A stretch of 64,000 nucleotides of DNA from Silvimonas iriomotensis (GTDB taxonomy: Bacteria; Pseudomonadota; Gammaproteobacteria; Burkholderiales; Chitinibacteraceae), in NCBI RefSeq assembly GCF_014645535.1, contig NZ_BMLX01000001.1, positions 1,357,169 to 1,421,168 of the forward strand, given 5' to 3'. Position 1 is the stretch's first letter. Each line of letters begins with the position of its first letter. The notes beneath the pieces were generated by a model. That model was not told the origin of the DNA, did no database searches, and was given only the letters and a program-made list of their open reading frames with translations. This document shows, in pieces, positions 1-8,634 of this stretch. A program made the translations under genes and the position numbers.

Positions 1-124
1 TCGGGAACACCTTGGACAGCACGGCGGTTTTCAGGCCGGCTTCAGACAATTGCAGGGCTGCGCGCAGACCGGCGCCACCGGCACCGACGATGACTGCATC
101 AAATTTGCGAACGGGAACAGACAT
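1..124 (-). CDS. sdhA: Succinate dehydrogenase flavoprotein subunit, N-terminal end only (runs off the left edge)
   Basis: Reading leftwards from the ATG at 122-124, the first 41 residues begin [20 protein letters not shown]. This contains the Rossmann FAD-binding motif [10 protein letters not shown] expected at the very start of SdhA, the catalytic subunit that oxidises succinate to fumarate on the inner face of the membrane. The start overlaps the sdhD stop by one base (TGATG), so the two are translationally coupled in an sdhCDAB operon. The rest of the gene and sdhB lie outside the window. The fumarate reductase and L-aspartate oxidase families share this fold, but the sdhC-sdhD context decides the call. 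Confidence 0.93.
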   Translation of the reverse strand, partial: MSVPVRKFDAVIVGAGGAGLRAALQLSEAGLKTAVLSKVFP

Positions 125-471
125 CAGGCACCCCACACCACTTTAACGGAATAAATGAGGCTGCCCAGCAGCCATACCAGCGTGAGCACGTGCATGGTCA
201 AACGCACGCCGACGGGCTGGATGTAATCCATCCAGATATCGCGCACGCCAATCCAGGCATGCCACAACAGCGCAAGGACGGTGATCTGGGTCAGCACTTT
301 CACCCAGGTACAGGCGAACAAGGCTTTCCAGCCATCAAAACCCTGATTGTGGGCGGCCAGCAAAAACACGACGACAGCCAGCGTATAAACCAGCATGACC
401 ACGGCGGTGACGCGCTGGGCCAGCCAGTCACGCAGACCATAATGCGCGCCGATGACGTGACGATTTACCAT
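124..471 (-). CDS. sdhD: Succinate dehydrogenase membrane anchor subunit SdhD
   Basis: This is a 115-residue hydrophobic protein with three membrane segments (about residues 20-42, 55-75, 90-112). SdhD pairs with SdhC to hold haem b and the ubiquinone site that accepts electrons from SdhAB. The segment [16 protein letters not shown] carries the conserved histidine and the Arg-Asp-Tyr cluster of the family. It sits between sdhC (7-base overlap) and sdhA (1-base overlap), the standard order. The length is normal. Confidence 0.93.
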   Translation of the reverse strand: MVNRHVIGAHYGLRDWLAQRVTAVVMLVYTLAVVVFLLAAHNQGFDGWKALFACTWVKVLTQITVLALLWHAWIGVRDIWMDYIQPVGVRLTMHVLTLVWLLGSLIYSVKVVWGA

Positions 472-839
472 GTCAGACCCCCGATGATGACAGTCAGCGC
501 CAGGCTCACGACCAGCACCAGTTTTGCAGTCAGGCGGGCAGTGGCCAGATCAAGACCCTTGTGCACATCCAGCAGCAAGAAGCGGACACCGGCACAGGCG
601 TGATGCAAAAAGCCCCACAGCACGACCAGCAACAGGATTTTTACGAGCGGGTTGGCAATACAGGCGCGAAACGCATCAAAGTGCTCCGCGGAAGAGAGGG
701 AACCTGCGAGGGCATACAACATGAAGGGAATCGCTACAAACATCAGCGCCCCACTGGCGCGATGCAGAATCGAGACTATCCCCGGTATCGGCAATCTGAT
801 TTGCCACAGCGCGAGGTGCTTGGGTCTTGTTTGACTCAT
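465..839 (-). CDS. sdhC: Succinate dehydrogenase cytochrome b556 subunit SdhC
   Basis: The 124-residue protein has three membrane helices. The motif SILHRASGALM carries the Ser and Arg that line the quinone pocket, and GFLHHACAGVRFLLLD carries the haem-ligand histidine region. The open frame extends further upstream, but I chose the ATG at 837-839 because AAGGAT stands about 8 bases before it and the protein then starts MSQTRPKHLALW, as in other SdhC. It is the first gene of sdhCDAB. The GntR-family gene ends 119 bases upstream in the same direction, so read-through or a separate promoter in that gap are both possible. Confidence 0.93.
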   Translation of the reverse strand: MSQTRPKHLALWQIRLPIPGIVSILHRASGALMFVAIPFMLYALAGSLSSAEHFDAFRACIANPLVKILLLVVLWGFLHHACAGVRFLLLDVHKGLDLATARLTAKLVLVVSLALTVIIGGLTW

Positions 840-958
840 ACGCACAAATCCTTCTTTTTGACTCACAAGTTTGAGAACCGTTACTGCCATCCACTGCATC
901 GTTCAGATTGTTCACATCACTTTTCAGGCAAATGAACAACCCGGATACAACCTGTGCG

Positions 959-1681
959 TCAGCCGATCATCTCGACCGACTGCAACGCATATTTCTCACT
1001 ACAGAACCATGCCGCGCTCCACACCTGCGGCACGTCCTCAAAATCTTTCGACAGGCGAATCACCTGTAGTACCGGCTCGTTGACTTCAATCTGCAACAGC
1101 CTGGCTTCCGTCTGCGCCGCCGGCACCGCGCGGTAGCGGATGTCGCTACCCTTGAGCCGGACACGATAATCACGCCAGCACATGGCGCGGATATTGCCGC
1201 CCAGCTCACGCAGCCGCCGCATATCCAGCGCCGGGAATGTCACCTCGGACAGCAAGGATTCATCCACGCCAATCACTTCACCCTCAACCCGCACCAGCCG
1301 GCGGATCTGCCACAACGGCGCACTACGGCGCAGATTCAGCACTTCTGCAAGGTATTCGCCGGCATGAATTTTCACGCAACTCAGCACTTCAACCTTGGGG
1401 GCTCTTGCCGCATGCTCATTGAGCGCCGCAAACCGCATGTTCCCCAGATCGTCCCCTGCGTCGGTGACAAACGTGCCCACACCCTGGCGCCGATACAACA
1501 CATTGCTGGCCACGAGGACATCCAGCGCTTTGCGGACGGTTCCCTGACTGACACCGAAACGCTGAGCCAGTTCTTGCTCGCTGGGCAGGGCTTCATCGCC
1601 TTGCCACATGCCGGTTTCAATATCAGTGAGAACCTCACGCATCACCTGTTGATAGAGCGATTGGGCAATGAGCTTTTTCAT
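959..1681 (-). CDS. GntR-family regulator, HutC/UTRA subfamily
   Basis: The 240-residue protein has an N-terminal winged helix-turn-helix (about residues 8-75; LPSEQELAQRFGVSQGTVRKAL is the typical GntR helix region) and a C-terminal UTRA ligand-binding domain (about 95-235), the HutC layout. It lies between the sdh operon, which it faces in the same direction, and mdh, from which it is divergent. That makes TCA-cycle genes its likely targets, by inference. A perfect 14-base palindrome stands 45 bases upstream of its start and could serve for autoregulation and control of mdh. The effector is unknown; HutC-type UTRA domains usually bind small acids or sugar phosphates. Confidence 0.85.
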   Translation of the reverse strand: MKKLIAQSLYQQVMREVLTDIETGMWQGDEALPSEQELAQRFGVSQGTVRKALDVLVASNVLYRRQGVGTFVTDAGDDLGNMRFAALNEHAARAPKVEVLSCVKIHAGEYLAEVLNLRRSAPLWQIRRLVRVEGEVIGVDESLLSEVTFPALDMRRLRELGGNIRAMCWRDYRVRLKGSDIRYRAVPAAQTEARLLQIEVNEPVLQVIRLSKDFEDVPQVWSAAWFCSEKYALQSVEMIG

Positions 1682-2012
1682 GATTTGCAGCTTTTTAACA
1701 TGTTGTCGCCATGGAGTCTACTACAGTCTTATATAAGACATAAGACAAACCACCGAATAGCGGTACAAAGCCGCCAAAACGTACCACCTGCACGGGAGTG
1801 CGTGATAGACTTTCGCCACTTTGTAATAACAGTCTGGTTCGGTACTGCCCTGCTCAACCTCAGCCAAAGCCCCAAAAAAGATGTAGCAACGGCTTTGCCA
1901 CAACATACGGGCTGACGAGAACCGGACACGCTGCTTCATGGCGCGCAAGGCCACGCCCTGCGCTGTCGTCGATGGCGGGATGCCCGCCCACTTTTACGCG
2001 GAGTAGTAATCA
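1682..2012. other. Divergent intergenic region gntR/mdh (331 bases)
   Basis: No credible gene is present. The region holds the candidate GntR operator near 1726-1749 and must contain both promoters. The mdh ribosome-binding site (GGAG) ends about 10 bases before its ATG. The part nearest gntR is AT-rich, as expected for a promoter; the remainder shows nothing I can name. Confidence 0.6.
1726..1739. promoter_or_regulatory. Perfect 14-base palindrome, candidate operator of the adjacent GntR regulator
   Basis: GTCTTATATAAGAC is its own reverse complement. It is followed after one base by another TAAGAC half-site (to 1746), so two overlapping dyads may exist. It sits in the divergent gntR/mdh promoter region. 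GntR proteins bind dyads of this size, but I know of no defined consensus to match it against, so the link to this regulator rests on position. Confidence 0.5.
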
Positions 2013-2993
2013 ATGAAAAAACCCGTACGCGTTGCCGTAACCGGCGCAGCCGGCCAGATCGGCTACAGCCTCCTGTTCCGTATTGCTTCCGGCGCGATGC
2101 TGGGCCCGGATCAACCGGTTATTCTGCAATTGCTGGATATCACCCCGTCGCTGCCCGCCCTGAACGGCGTAGTCATGGAACTGGACGACTGCGCATTCCC
2201 GCTGCTGGCTGGCATCGTGCAAACCGACGACCCGAAAGTGGCCTTCAAGGATGCTGACATCGCCCTGCTGGTAGGTGCCCGTCCGCGTGGCCCGGGCATG
2301 GAACGCAAGGACCTGCTGGAAGCCAACGGCGCCATCTTCACCGCTCAGGGCCGCGCCCTGAACGAAGTCGCCAGCCGCGACGTGAAAGTGCTGGTGGTCG
2401 GCAACCCGGCCAACACCAACGCCTACATCGCCATGAAGAACGCACCGGACCTGAACCCGGCCAACTTCACCGCCATGATGCGTCTGGACCACAACCGCGC
2501 GTTGACGCAAATTGCCCAGAAGACCGGCAATGCCGTGACCGCCGTGAAGAAGATGACCATCTGGGGCAATCACTCCTCCACCCAGTACCCGGACATCTTC
2601 CATGCTGAAGTCAACGGCAAGAACGCCGCTGAACTGATCAACGATCAAAAGTGGCTGGAAGCCGAGTTCATCCCGACCGTGCAACAACGTGGCGCCGCCA
2701 TTATCAAGGCACGCGGTCTGTCCTCTGCTGCTTCGGCCGCCAACGCCGCCATCGACCACATCCGCAACTGGGTGCTGGGCACACCGGAAGGCGACTGGGT
2801 CACCATGGGTGTTCCGGCTAATGGCGAATACGGCTACAGCGACATCATTTTCGGCTACCCGGTTACCTGCAAGGACGGCAAGTACGAAATCATCCAGGGT
2901 CTGGCGGTCAGCGAATTCAGCCGCTCGCGGATGGATGCCACGTACAAGGAACTGTCTGAAGAACGTGACGCCGTGAAGCACCTGCTGGCGTAA
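2013..2993 (+). CDS. mdh: Malate dehydrogenase (NAD)
   Basis: The 326-residue enzyme oxidises malate to oxaloacetate in the TCA cycle. The N-terminus has the NAD-binding loop [18 protein letters not shown]. The substrate loop [15 protein letters not shown] supplies the binding arginines, MMRLDHNRA a further arginine, and [12 protein letters not shown] the catalytic histidine. It belongs to the LDH-like MDH group common in betaproteobacteria (about 327 residues), not the shorter E. coli type. GGAG stands before the ATG. It is transcribed away from the GntR regulator and sdh, and ends in a strong terminator. Confidence 0.96.
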   Translation: MKKPVRVAVTGAAGQIGYSLLFRIASGAMLGPDQPVILQLLDITPSLPALNGVVMELDDCAFPLLAGIVQTDDPKVAFKDADIALLVGARPRGPGMERKDLLEANGAIFTAQGRALNEVASRDVKVLVVGNPANTNAYIAMKNAPDLNPANFTAMMRLDHNRALTQIAQKTGNAVTAVKKMTIWGNHSSTQYPDIFHAEVNGKNAAELINDQKWLEAEFIPTVQQRGAAIIKARGLSSAASAANAAIDHIRNWVLGTPEGDWVTMGVPANGEYGYSDIIFGYPVTCKDGKYEIIQGLAVSEFSRSRMDATYKELSEERDAVKHLLA

Positions 2994-3011
2994 GCGGTTT
3001 CAGCTTCCAGC

Positions 3012-3044
3012 AAAAAGGCGAGCCATTGCGGCTCGCCTTTTTTA
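3012..3044 (+). terminator. Rho-independent terminator of mdh
   Basis: An inverted repeat (AAAAAGGCGAGCC with GGCTCGCCTTTTT around a short loop) ends in a T run, 18 bases after the mdh stop. Confidence 0.9.
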
Positions 3045-3146
3045 TTGGCCAGTATCTGTGTGCGGCAATCGTAAAACGTCGCGCAATGCCATCGCCCGAC
3101 GCCAGGCCATTGCGGGCGTACTCGGCAACACAAACAGCAGGCAAAC

Positions 3147-3180
3147 AAAAAGCGGAGGGTCGTTCGACCCTCCGCTTTTT
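3147..3180 (-). terminator. Rho-independent terminator of the PTS permease gene
   Basis: A long perfect stem (AAAAAGCGGAGGGTCG with its complement) lies about 40 bases beyond the nagE stop. Read leftwards it ends in TTTTTGTTTG. The flanking A and T runs mean it may work in both directions. Confidence 0.88.
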
Positions 3181-3221
3181 GTTTTACCCCGCACCTTGCG
3201 GCGCGGGGCTCCGTTGAACAA

Positions 3222-5195
3222 TTACTTGTTCACAACGGTGTACAGCGCAGACTTGCCAGCTTCAACCGAACCGGAAGCCAGATCAGCCAGACCAGCGAAC
3301 TGGTCAGAGTTGCTGATCACCACCGGGCTGATCAACGACTGGGCGTTGGCAGCCAGGTATTCCAGATCCAGTTCCAGCACCGGTTCACCAGCGTTCACGT
3401 GAGCGCCTTGCTCAGCCAGGCGGGTAAAGCCCTGACCGCCCAGCTTCACGGTTTCGATACCGATGTGAACGATGATTTCCGCACCGCTATCTGCCACCAG
3501 GGCAAAAGCGTGGTTGCTGTTGAAGATCTTGACCAGCGTACCGCTTGCCGGGGCAACAACAAACTTGCCTGTCGGCTGGATGGCAATACCCTCGCCTACA
3601 GCCTTGCTGGCGAATGCAGCATCCGGCACTTGATCCAGCGGCACGATGTTACCGGTCAGCGGTGCAACCAGAACCAGACCCTTGGACGATGTCGGCACAG
3701 CGACCGGAGCAACCGGTGCCGGGGCGGCAGCAGCAGGCTTCGGCGCCGGCGCCGGGGCAGCAGCGGCCGGGGCCGGAGCAGCAGCCGGAGCACCGACTTG
3801 ACGACGCATACCGTCAGCAATCATTTCAGCCTTCGGCCCGACAATGATCTGAACGTTTTGCTTGTTCAGACGGATCAGACCGGAAGCACCCAGACGCTTG
3901 GCTTCAGCTTCGTTCACGATGCTGGAGTCATTCACTTGCAGACGCAGACGGGTAATGCAAGCGTCGATACCGGTCAGGTTGCCAACACCACCTACAGCAG
4001 CAATGTAGGAAGAAGCCAGCGAACCCATGTCACCGGAAACCGGAGCCGGGGCAGCACCTTCGCCAGCAGGCGCTTCATCTTCACGACCCGGGGTCTTCAG
4101 ATTGAATGCCTTGATGAAGAAGGAGAACAGTGCGAAGTACAGTACAAACCAGACCGCGCCCATGATCAGCAGGATGCTGACGTTCTTGGCAGCCGGCAGC
4201 TTGGACATCAGCACAAAGTCGATCGCACCGGCAGAGAACGAGAAGCCTGCGTGTACATCCAGCATGGTGGCAATGTAGGCCGACACACCCGTCAACAGGG
4301 CGTGAACGAAATACAGGCCCGGGGCCAGGAACATGAACAGGAATTCAAGCGGCTCGGTCACACCGGTCAGGAACGCAGTGAAAGCCACGGAGAACATCAG
4401 GCCACCGACAGCGGCGCGACGGTTCTTCGGTGCAGCCAGGTACATGGCCAGCGCGGCGCCCGGCAGACCAAACATCATGACCGGGTAGAAACCTGCCATG
4501 AACTGGCCAGCGGTCACGTCACCAGCGAAGAAGCGGTTCAAGTCGCCGTGGGCAACGGTGGACACGCCATCCTTCATATAGGTGAAGTCGCCAATCTGGA
4601 ACCAGGCCAGGGCGTTGATCACTTGATGCAGACCGGTCGGGATCAGCAGACGGTTCACGGTGGCGAACACGGCAGCGCCCAGGGCGTGCGCGCTGACCAT
4701 CCAGTCACCGGCGTCCTTGATCACAGCCTGGATCGGTGGCCAGACATAGCCAAGAATCCCCGCCAGAATCAGCATGGTCAAACCGGTAATGATCGGCACG
4801 AAACGTTTGCCGCCAAAGAAGGCCAGCCAGTCCGGCAACTTGATTGCGTGGAAACGGTTATACATGGCCCCCGCGACCAGACCGGACAGAATACCGGCCA
4901 GCACGCCCATGTTGACGTCCTTGTTGATCACGACCATGGCTTTGGTGAGAATCAGATAGCCCACAGCACCAGCAAGCGCTGCCGCACCTGCATCATCCTT
5001 GGACCAGCCCACCGCTACACCAATTGCAAACACCAGTGCCAATTGCCCGAAGATCGCCCCACCCGCTTCAGCAATGAACGGCAGGTTGAACACGTCCGGT
5101 TGTCCCAACCGCAAAAGCAATGCAGCCACCGGCAATGTTGCAACTGGTAGCTGCAGGGAGCGGCCCAACCTCTGTAATCCGCCCAGCAAGTTCAT
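3222..5195 (-). CDS. nagE: PTS permease IICBA, N-acetylglucosamine/glucose family
   Basis: A single 657-residue chain joins three PTS units. A membrane EIIC domain (about residues 1-355, some ten hydrophobic helices) comes first. Next is an EIIB domain (about 385-465) with the phosphocysteine in GIDACITRLRLQV, then an Ala/Pro-rich linker (about 470-505). A C-terminal EIIA crr-like domain (about 505-655) has the phospho-histidine in IIVHIGIETVKL. It takes up and phosphorylates the sugar using HPr. EIIC motifs such as IPTGLHQVINALAWFQIGDF fit the GlcNAc branch (NagE) better than the PtsG glucose branch, but the substrate is inferred. AGGAGG precedes the ATG. It stands alone, so EI and HPr must be elsewhere. 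Confidence 0.88.
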   Translation of the reverse strand: MNLLGGLQRLGRSLQLPVATLPVAALLLRLGQPDVFNLPFIAEAGGAIFGQLALVFAIGVAVGWSKDDAGAAALAGAVGYLILTKAMVVINKDVNMGVLAGILSGLVAGAMYNRFHAIKLPDWLAFFGGKRFVPIITGLTMLILAGILGYVWPPIQAVIKDAGDWMVSAHALGAAVFATVNRLLIPTGLHQVINALAWFQIGDFTYMKDGVSTVAHGDLNRFFAGDVTAGQFMAGFYPVMMFGLPGAALAMYLAAPKNRRAAVGGLMFSVAFTAFLTGVTEPLEFLFMFLAPGLYFVHALLTGVSAYIATMLDVHAGFSFSAGAIDFVLMSKLPAAKNVSILLIMGAVWFVLYFALFSFFIKAFNLKTPGREDEAPAGEGAAPAPVSGDMGSLASSYIAAVGGVGNLTGIDACITRLRLQVNDSSIVNEAEAKRLGASGLIRLNKQNVQIIVGPKAEMIADGMRRQVGAPAAAPAPAAAAPAPAPKPAAAAPAPVAPVAVPTSSKGLVLVAPLTGNIVPLDQVPDAAFASKAVGEGIAIQPTGKFVVAPASGTLVKIFNSNHAFALVADSGAEIIVHIGIETVKLGGQGFTRLAEQGAHVNAGEPVLELDLEYLAANAQSLISPVVISNSDQFAGLADLASGSVEAGKSALYTVVNK

Positions 5196-5851
5196 GTTGC
5201 CTCCTGTTTATACGTAAGAAAAAAATTTTAATAAGAGTTCAGGCTGCACAAGACAGCACCTTAAGGTGTTGTAATCGCTTCCAGGGTACATGTAAACCCA
5301 CGCGAATTATTCCACCGTGCTATGTCATGTGCAATGTCAGGCGCAAAAAGCATTTGCTCCAATTGCCCAGGCAACTGAAAGACAATGCCTTTTATTACAT
5401 GAAGGGCATGCTATTGCAGCGATATGCCGCCAACAACCGGCCTTTCATTTCCATCATCTGCTTGTACCGATTTGTCGCTTTTATTTCCTTGGTCCATGTT
5501 TTGTCCAACTGCGACGCAACGTATTTGCCAAGGTGATTCTCGATTTTAAAACCCGGTAACTTACGCGCAAAATCGCTTCTGGATTTTGTTTTTACTCAAA
5601 TTTTTACGGGCCAATTCGAATCGCGGTCTTGTTACACACCACAAGTGCACCGCCAGGCTGGCCAGGCGTTAAAGCGTGGCTGATGGCCGCGCCGGGCGCG
5701 GCGCGCAACATGTAATTTCGTAGTGACAAAATCTGCCATTCACTCTTGATGCCAAGCGGGCCTGGCTTCGGTTAGAATGGCGGCTTGCACATTCGCCGGC
5801 AACGGGTATCCTGCGTCGACGAACTCCAGTGGACAATACAGGTATTTGCAC
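5196..5851. other. Divergent intergenic region nagE/dapA (656 bases)
   Basis: I see no gene. The stretch is markedly more AT-rich than its neighbours. A perfect 12-base palindrome CACCTTAAGGTG lies at 5257-5268, about 60 bases upstream of nagE, and an imperfect dyad TTGG-N12-CCAA lies at 5489-5508; either could be a sugar-regulator operator. For dapA, TAGAAT at 5773-5778 resembles a -10 box, but no good -35 stands at the right distance. Confidence 0.5.
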
Positions 5852-6727
5852 ATGCTGACAGGTAGTCTGGTTGCGCTCGTGACCCCGATGAAGGACGACG
5901 GCGCTCTTGATTTTGATCGTTTGAGGCAGTTCGTTGACTGGCACATCGCGCAGGGTACTGACGGCCTTGTCGCTGTTGGCACCACCGGTGAGTCTCCGAC
6001 CGTGGATGTAGAAGAACACGTAGAGATCATCCGTGTCGTGGTCGAACAGGCCGCCGGCCGCGTTCCGGTGATTGCCGGCACCGGCGCCAACTCCACCCGC
6101 GAAGCAATCCACCTGTCGAAAAAGGCCCGCGACGTCGGCGCGCAGTACGGCCTGTCGGTGGTGCCCTACTACAACAAGCCCACCCAGGAAGGCCTGTTCC
6201 AGCATTTCAAGGCCATTGCTGAAGAGTCCGGCCTGCCTACCCTGCTTTACAATGTGCCCGGCCGTACCGTGGCCGACATGAATAATGACACCGTGCTGCG
6301 TCTGGCCCAGTTGCCGGGCATCGTCGGCCTCAAGGATGCCACCGGCAATCTTGAGCGTGCAGCCGACCTGTTCAAGCGCGCGCCCAAAGACTTTGGCCTG
6401 TACAGCGGCGATGACGCCTCTTCACTGGCCTTCTTGCTGCTGGGTGGCCATGGCGTGATTTCGGTGACTGCCAACGTGGCGCCGCGCCAGATGCATGATC
6501 TGTGTGTTGCTGCAGCCGCTGGCCGCATTGCCGATGCCCGTGCCATCAACGATGCCCTGCAGGACCTGCATAAACATCTGTTCGTAGAAGCCAACCCGAT
6601 CCCGGTTAAATGGGCACTGGAAGAAATGGGTCTGATCGGCAGCGGTATCCGCTTGCCGCTGACGCGCCTTTCTGAAAGTGCGCAGCCCGTGGTGCGCAAG
6701 GCACTGCACGCCGCCGGCCTGCAATAA
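5852..6727 (+). CDS. dapA: 4-hydroxy-tetrahydrodipicolinate synthase
   Basis: The 291-residue TIM-barrel lyase condenses pyruvate and aspartate semialdehyde, the first committed step to diaminopimelate and lysine. It shows GTTGESPT (substrate-binding Thr pair), YNVPGRT (catalytic Tyr and Arg) and [10 protein letters not shown] with the Schiff-base lysine. The frame is open 25 codons further up, but I start at the ATG at 5852 because the protein then begins [13 protein letters not shown] as in the family. bamC follows after 36 bases. This dapA-bamC pairing is conserved (bamC was once called dapX). Confidence 0.95.
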   Translation: MLTGSLVALVTPMKDDGALDFDRLRQFVDWHIAQGTDGLVAVGTTGESPTVDVEEHVEIIRVVVEQAAGRVPVIAGTGANSTREAIHLSKKARDVGAQYGLSVVPYYNKPTQEGLFQHFKAIAEESGLPTLLYNVPGRTVADMNNDTVLRLAQLPGIVGLKDATGNLERAADLFKRAPKDFGLYSGDDASSLAFLLLGGHGVISVTANVAPRQMHDLCVAAAAGRIADARAINDALQDLHKHLFVEANPIPVKWALEEMGLIGSGIRLPLTRLSESAQPVVRKALHAAGLQ

Positions 6728-6763
6728 ACCATATCCGATCATTACCTGACGCAGAATCCGCTC

Positions 6764-8017
6764 ATGAAAAACGTGTTTCGCCTGATGCCCCTTGTTGCCG
6801 TGCTGGCAGCAGCGGGTTGTACTTCTGTTGACCAGATGCCGTTCCAGAGCAAGGTTGATTACCGTTCCGGCAGTGACAACCTTTCGACCAACACACTGGA
6901 AGTGCCGCCCGATCTGAGCGCGCCGAACAACACCAACGCTTTCGTGGTACCGGGCAAGACCATTGCCGGCACCACAACAGCCAAGACCGCCGCCCCGGCC
7001 CCGGCCGCAGCAGCAGCGACCACCACGGCTGCTGTCGCCGCCAGCGCACCGGCCGTCGCCCCGGTGGCGAACACCGAAGAAGCCAACATCGCCAAGGCCT
7101 CCACCGTCTCTGCCAATCAGCCGGCCCGTCTGGTCCAGGCTGGCTCGCAGCGCTGGCTGGTTGTCCAGGGCGATCCGGCCAAACTGTGGCCGGAAGTGCG
7201 CCAGTTCTGGCTGGATAACGGCTTCTTGCTGACTACCGACAATCCGTCGATCGGCATCATGGAAACAGACTGGCAGGAAAACCGCGCCAATCTGCCGCAA
7301 GACATCGTGACCCGCATGCTGCGCAAGATTGCCGACGGCGTGATCTCTACCGGCCTGCTGGACCGCTTCCGCACCCGTGTAGAGCAAGGCACCGAGCCGG
7401 GCACCGTGGAAATCTTCCTGACCCATCAGGGCATGAAGGAAGTCTACAAAGACAACGGCAGCGACAGCCCGCGTAACGGTGGCAGTGCTGGCGGCGATCC
7501 GAGCGTCCAGACCGTCTGGACTCCGCGTCCGGAAGATCCGGAACTGGAAGCCCAGATGCTGGCACTGATGCTGCAGAAGTTCGGCATGCCGGCACAGCAA
7601 GCGCAACAGGTTGTGGCCGCACCGGTCAAAGTACCGGATGGTGCATCGCTGATTGAGAACAACACGGCACTGAGCGTGAACGACACGTATGACCGTGCAT
7701 GGCGCCGCGTGGGCCTGGCGCTGGACCGCACCGGTTACGTGGTGTTCGATCGCAACCGGACCGAAGGCACTTACTACGTGAAGCAGGCCGAAGCCGATAT
7801 CGGCAAGGAAGAGAAAGGCGACAGCTTCATGAACAAGCTGGCTTTCTGGAAGAAGACCGACCCGAATGCCGGCGTCGCCAAGCAATCCGAATTCCAGGTG
7901 CTGCTCAAGCAGGAAGTCAACACGATCCGTGTGAGCGTGACGGGCAAGGACGGCAAGCCGGCCGATGCCAAAGTTGTGTACGACATCCTCTCCAAGCTGC
8001 AAACCCAGCTCAAGTAA
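6764..8017 (+). CDS. bamC: Outer-membrane assembly lipoprotein BamC
   Basis: The 417-residue lipoprotein has a signal peptide MKNVFRLMPLVAVLAAAGC with lipobox LAAAGC, so it is acylated at Cys19. A disordered N-terminal region carrying the BamC signature (VDYRSGSDNLSTNTLEVPPD, which binds BamD) follows, then an Ala-rich linker (about 70-115) and two helix-grip domains (about 125-265 and 285-415). It is an accessory part of the BAM complex that inserts beta-barrel proteins. It is longer than E. coli BamC (about 344 residues) because of the linker. It lies 36 bases behind dapA, probably co-transcribed, and ahead of a strong terminator. Confidence 0.9.
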   Translation: MKNVFRLMPLVAVLAAAGCTSVDQMPFQSKVDYRSGSDNLSTNTLEVPPDLSAPNNTNAFVVPGKTIAGTTTAKTAAPAPAAAAATTTAAVAASAPAVAPVANTEEANIAKASTVSANQPARLVQAGSQRWLVVQGDPAKLWPEVRQFWLDNGFLLTTDNPSIGIMETDWQENRANLPQDIVTRMLRKIADGVISTGLLDRFRTRVEQGTEPGTVEIFLTHQGMKEVYKDNGSDSPRNGGSAGGDPSVQTVWTPRPEDPELEAQMLALMLQKFGMPAQQAQQVVAAPVKVPDGASLIENNTALSVNDTYDRAWRRVGLALDRTGYVVFDRNRTEGTYYVKQAEADIGKEEKGDSFMNKLAFWKKTDPNAGVAKQSEFQVLLKQEVNTIRVSVTGKDGKPADAKVVYDILSKLQTQLK

Positions 8018-8040
8018 GCACTGCGGTTTGCTTGCTACAA

Positions 8041-8066
8041 AAAAACGGGCCATCTGGCCCGTTTTT
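8041..8066 (+). terminator. Rho-independent terminator of dapA-bamC
   Basis: Stem AAAAACGGGCC / GGCCCGTTTTT with a four-base loop, 23 bases after the bamC stop. pgpA converges from the other side, and the symmetrical A/T flanks suggest it serves both. Confidence 0.9.
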
Positions 8067-8095
8067 TTATCTGGCTCATCGCCCGCCTGCCCGCT

Positions 8096-8599
8096 TCAAC
8101 CGCGCAACAACAGCATCTGCGCCAGCAGCAATACCACCACGGCATAAAACGCCGCCACGATATCGTCCACCATCACGCCAAGACCGCCCGGCACTTTTGC
8201 ATCAAACCAGCGAATCGGCCATGGTTTCCAGATATCAAACAGACGAAAAGCGGCAAACGCGGCGATCCACCACCAGAAATTGACCGGCACCACCAGCAAC
8301 ACCAGCCACATGGCGACGATTTCATCGATCACGATTGCGCCGTGATCATGTACCCCAAGGTCGTGCCCGGTTTTGCTGGCAGCCCACCAGCCGATCACGA
8401 AGACCAGCGCAGTCACCGACAAAATGAAAATGGGCGGCCACAGATACAACATGGCGGCGTACAAAGGGATGGCAGCCAGCGAGCCGAACGTGCCCGGCGC
8501 TTTTGGCGCTACGCCGCTACCAAAACCCAGCGCAATGAAATGCGCCGGATGGCTGAAACAGAAACGCCAGTCCGCCGGGACGGCTCCGCTCTTTCCCAT
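8096..8599 (-). CDS. pgpA: Phosphatidylglycerophosphatase A
   Basis: The 167-residue inner-membrane enzyme removes the phosphate from phosphatidylglycerophosphate to make phosphatidylglycerol. GFGSGVAPKAPGTFGSLAAIP is the PgpA signature, and IVIDEIVAMW and FDIWKPWPI supply the acidic and basic residues of the Mg-dependent site. There are about four hydrophobic segments. It is the last gene of the leftward rib-nusB-thiL operon, 35 bases beyond thiL, the usual thiL-pgpA arrangement. Confidence 0.93.
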   Translation of the reverse strand: MGKSGAVPADWRFCFSHPAHFIALGFGSGVAPKAPGTFGSLAAIPLYAAMLYLWPPIFILSVTALVFVIGWWAASKTGHDLGVHDHGAIVIDEIVAMWLVLLVVPVNFWWWIAAFAAFRLFDIWKPWPIRWFDAKVPGGLGVMVDDIVAAFYAVVVLLLAQMLLLRG

Positions 8600-8634
8600 G
8601 AATAACCTTCAGCGTGAAAATCAGGAGTCAGGCG

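Noticed and set aside
3399-5150. 583-codon open frame opposite the PTS permease gene
   Set aside because: Antisense to a clear NagE; composition is rich in His/Gln/Arg as expected from the complementary frame of a GC-rich gene.
6422-8053. 543-codon open frame opposite dapA/bamC
   Set aside because: Spans the end of dapA and all of bamC in antisense, no family features.
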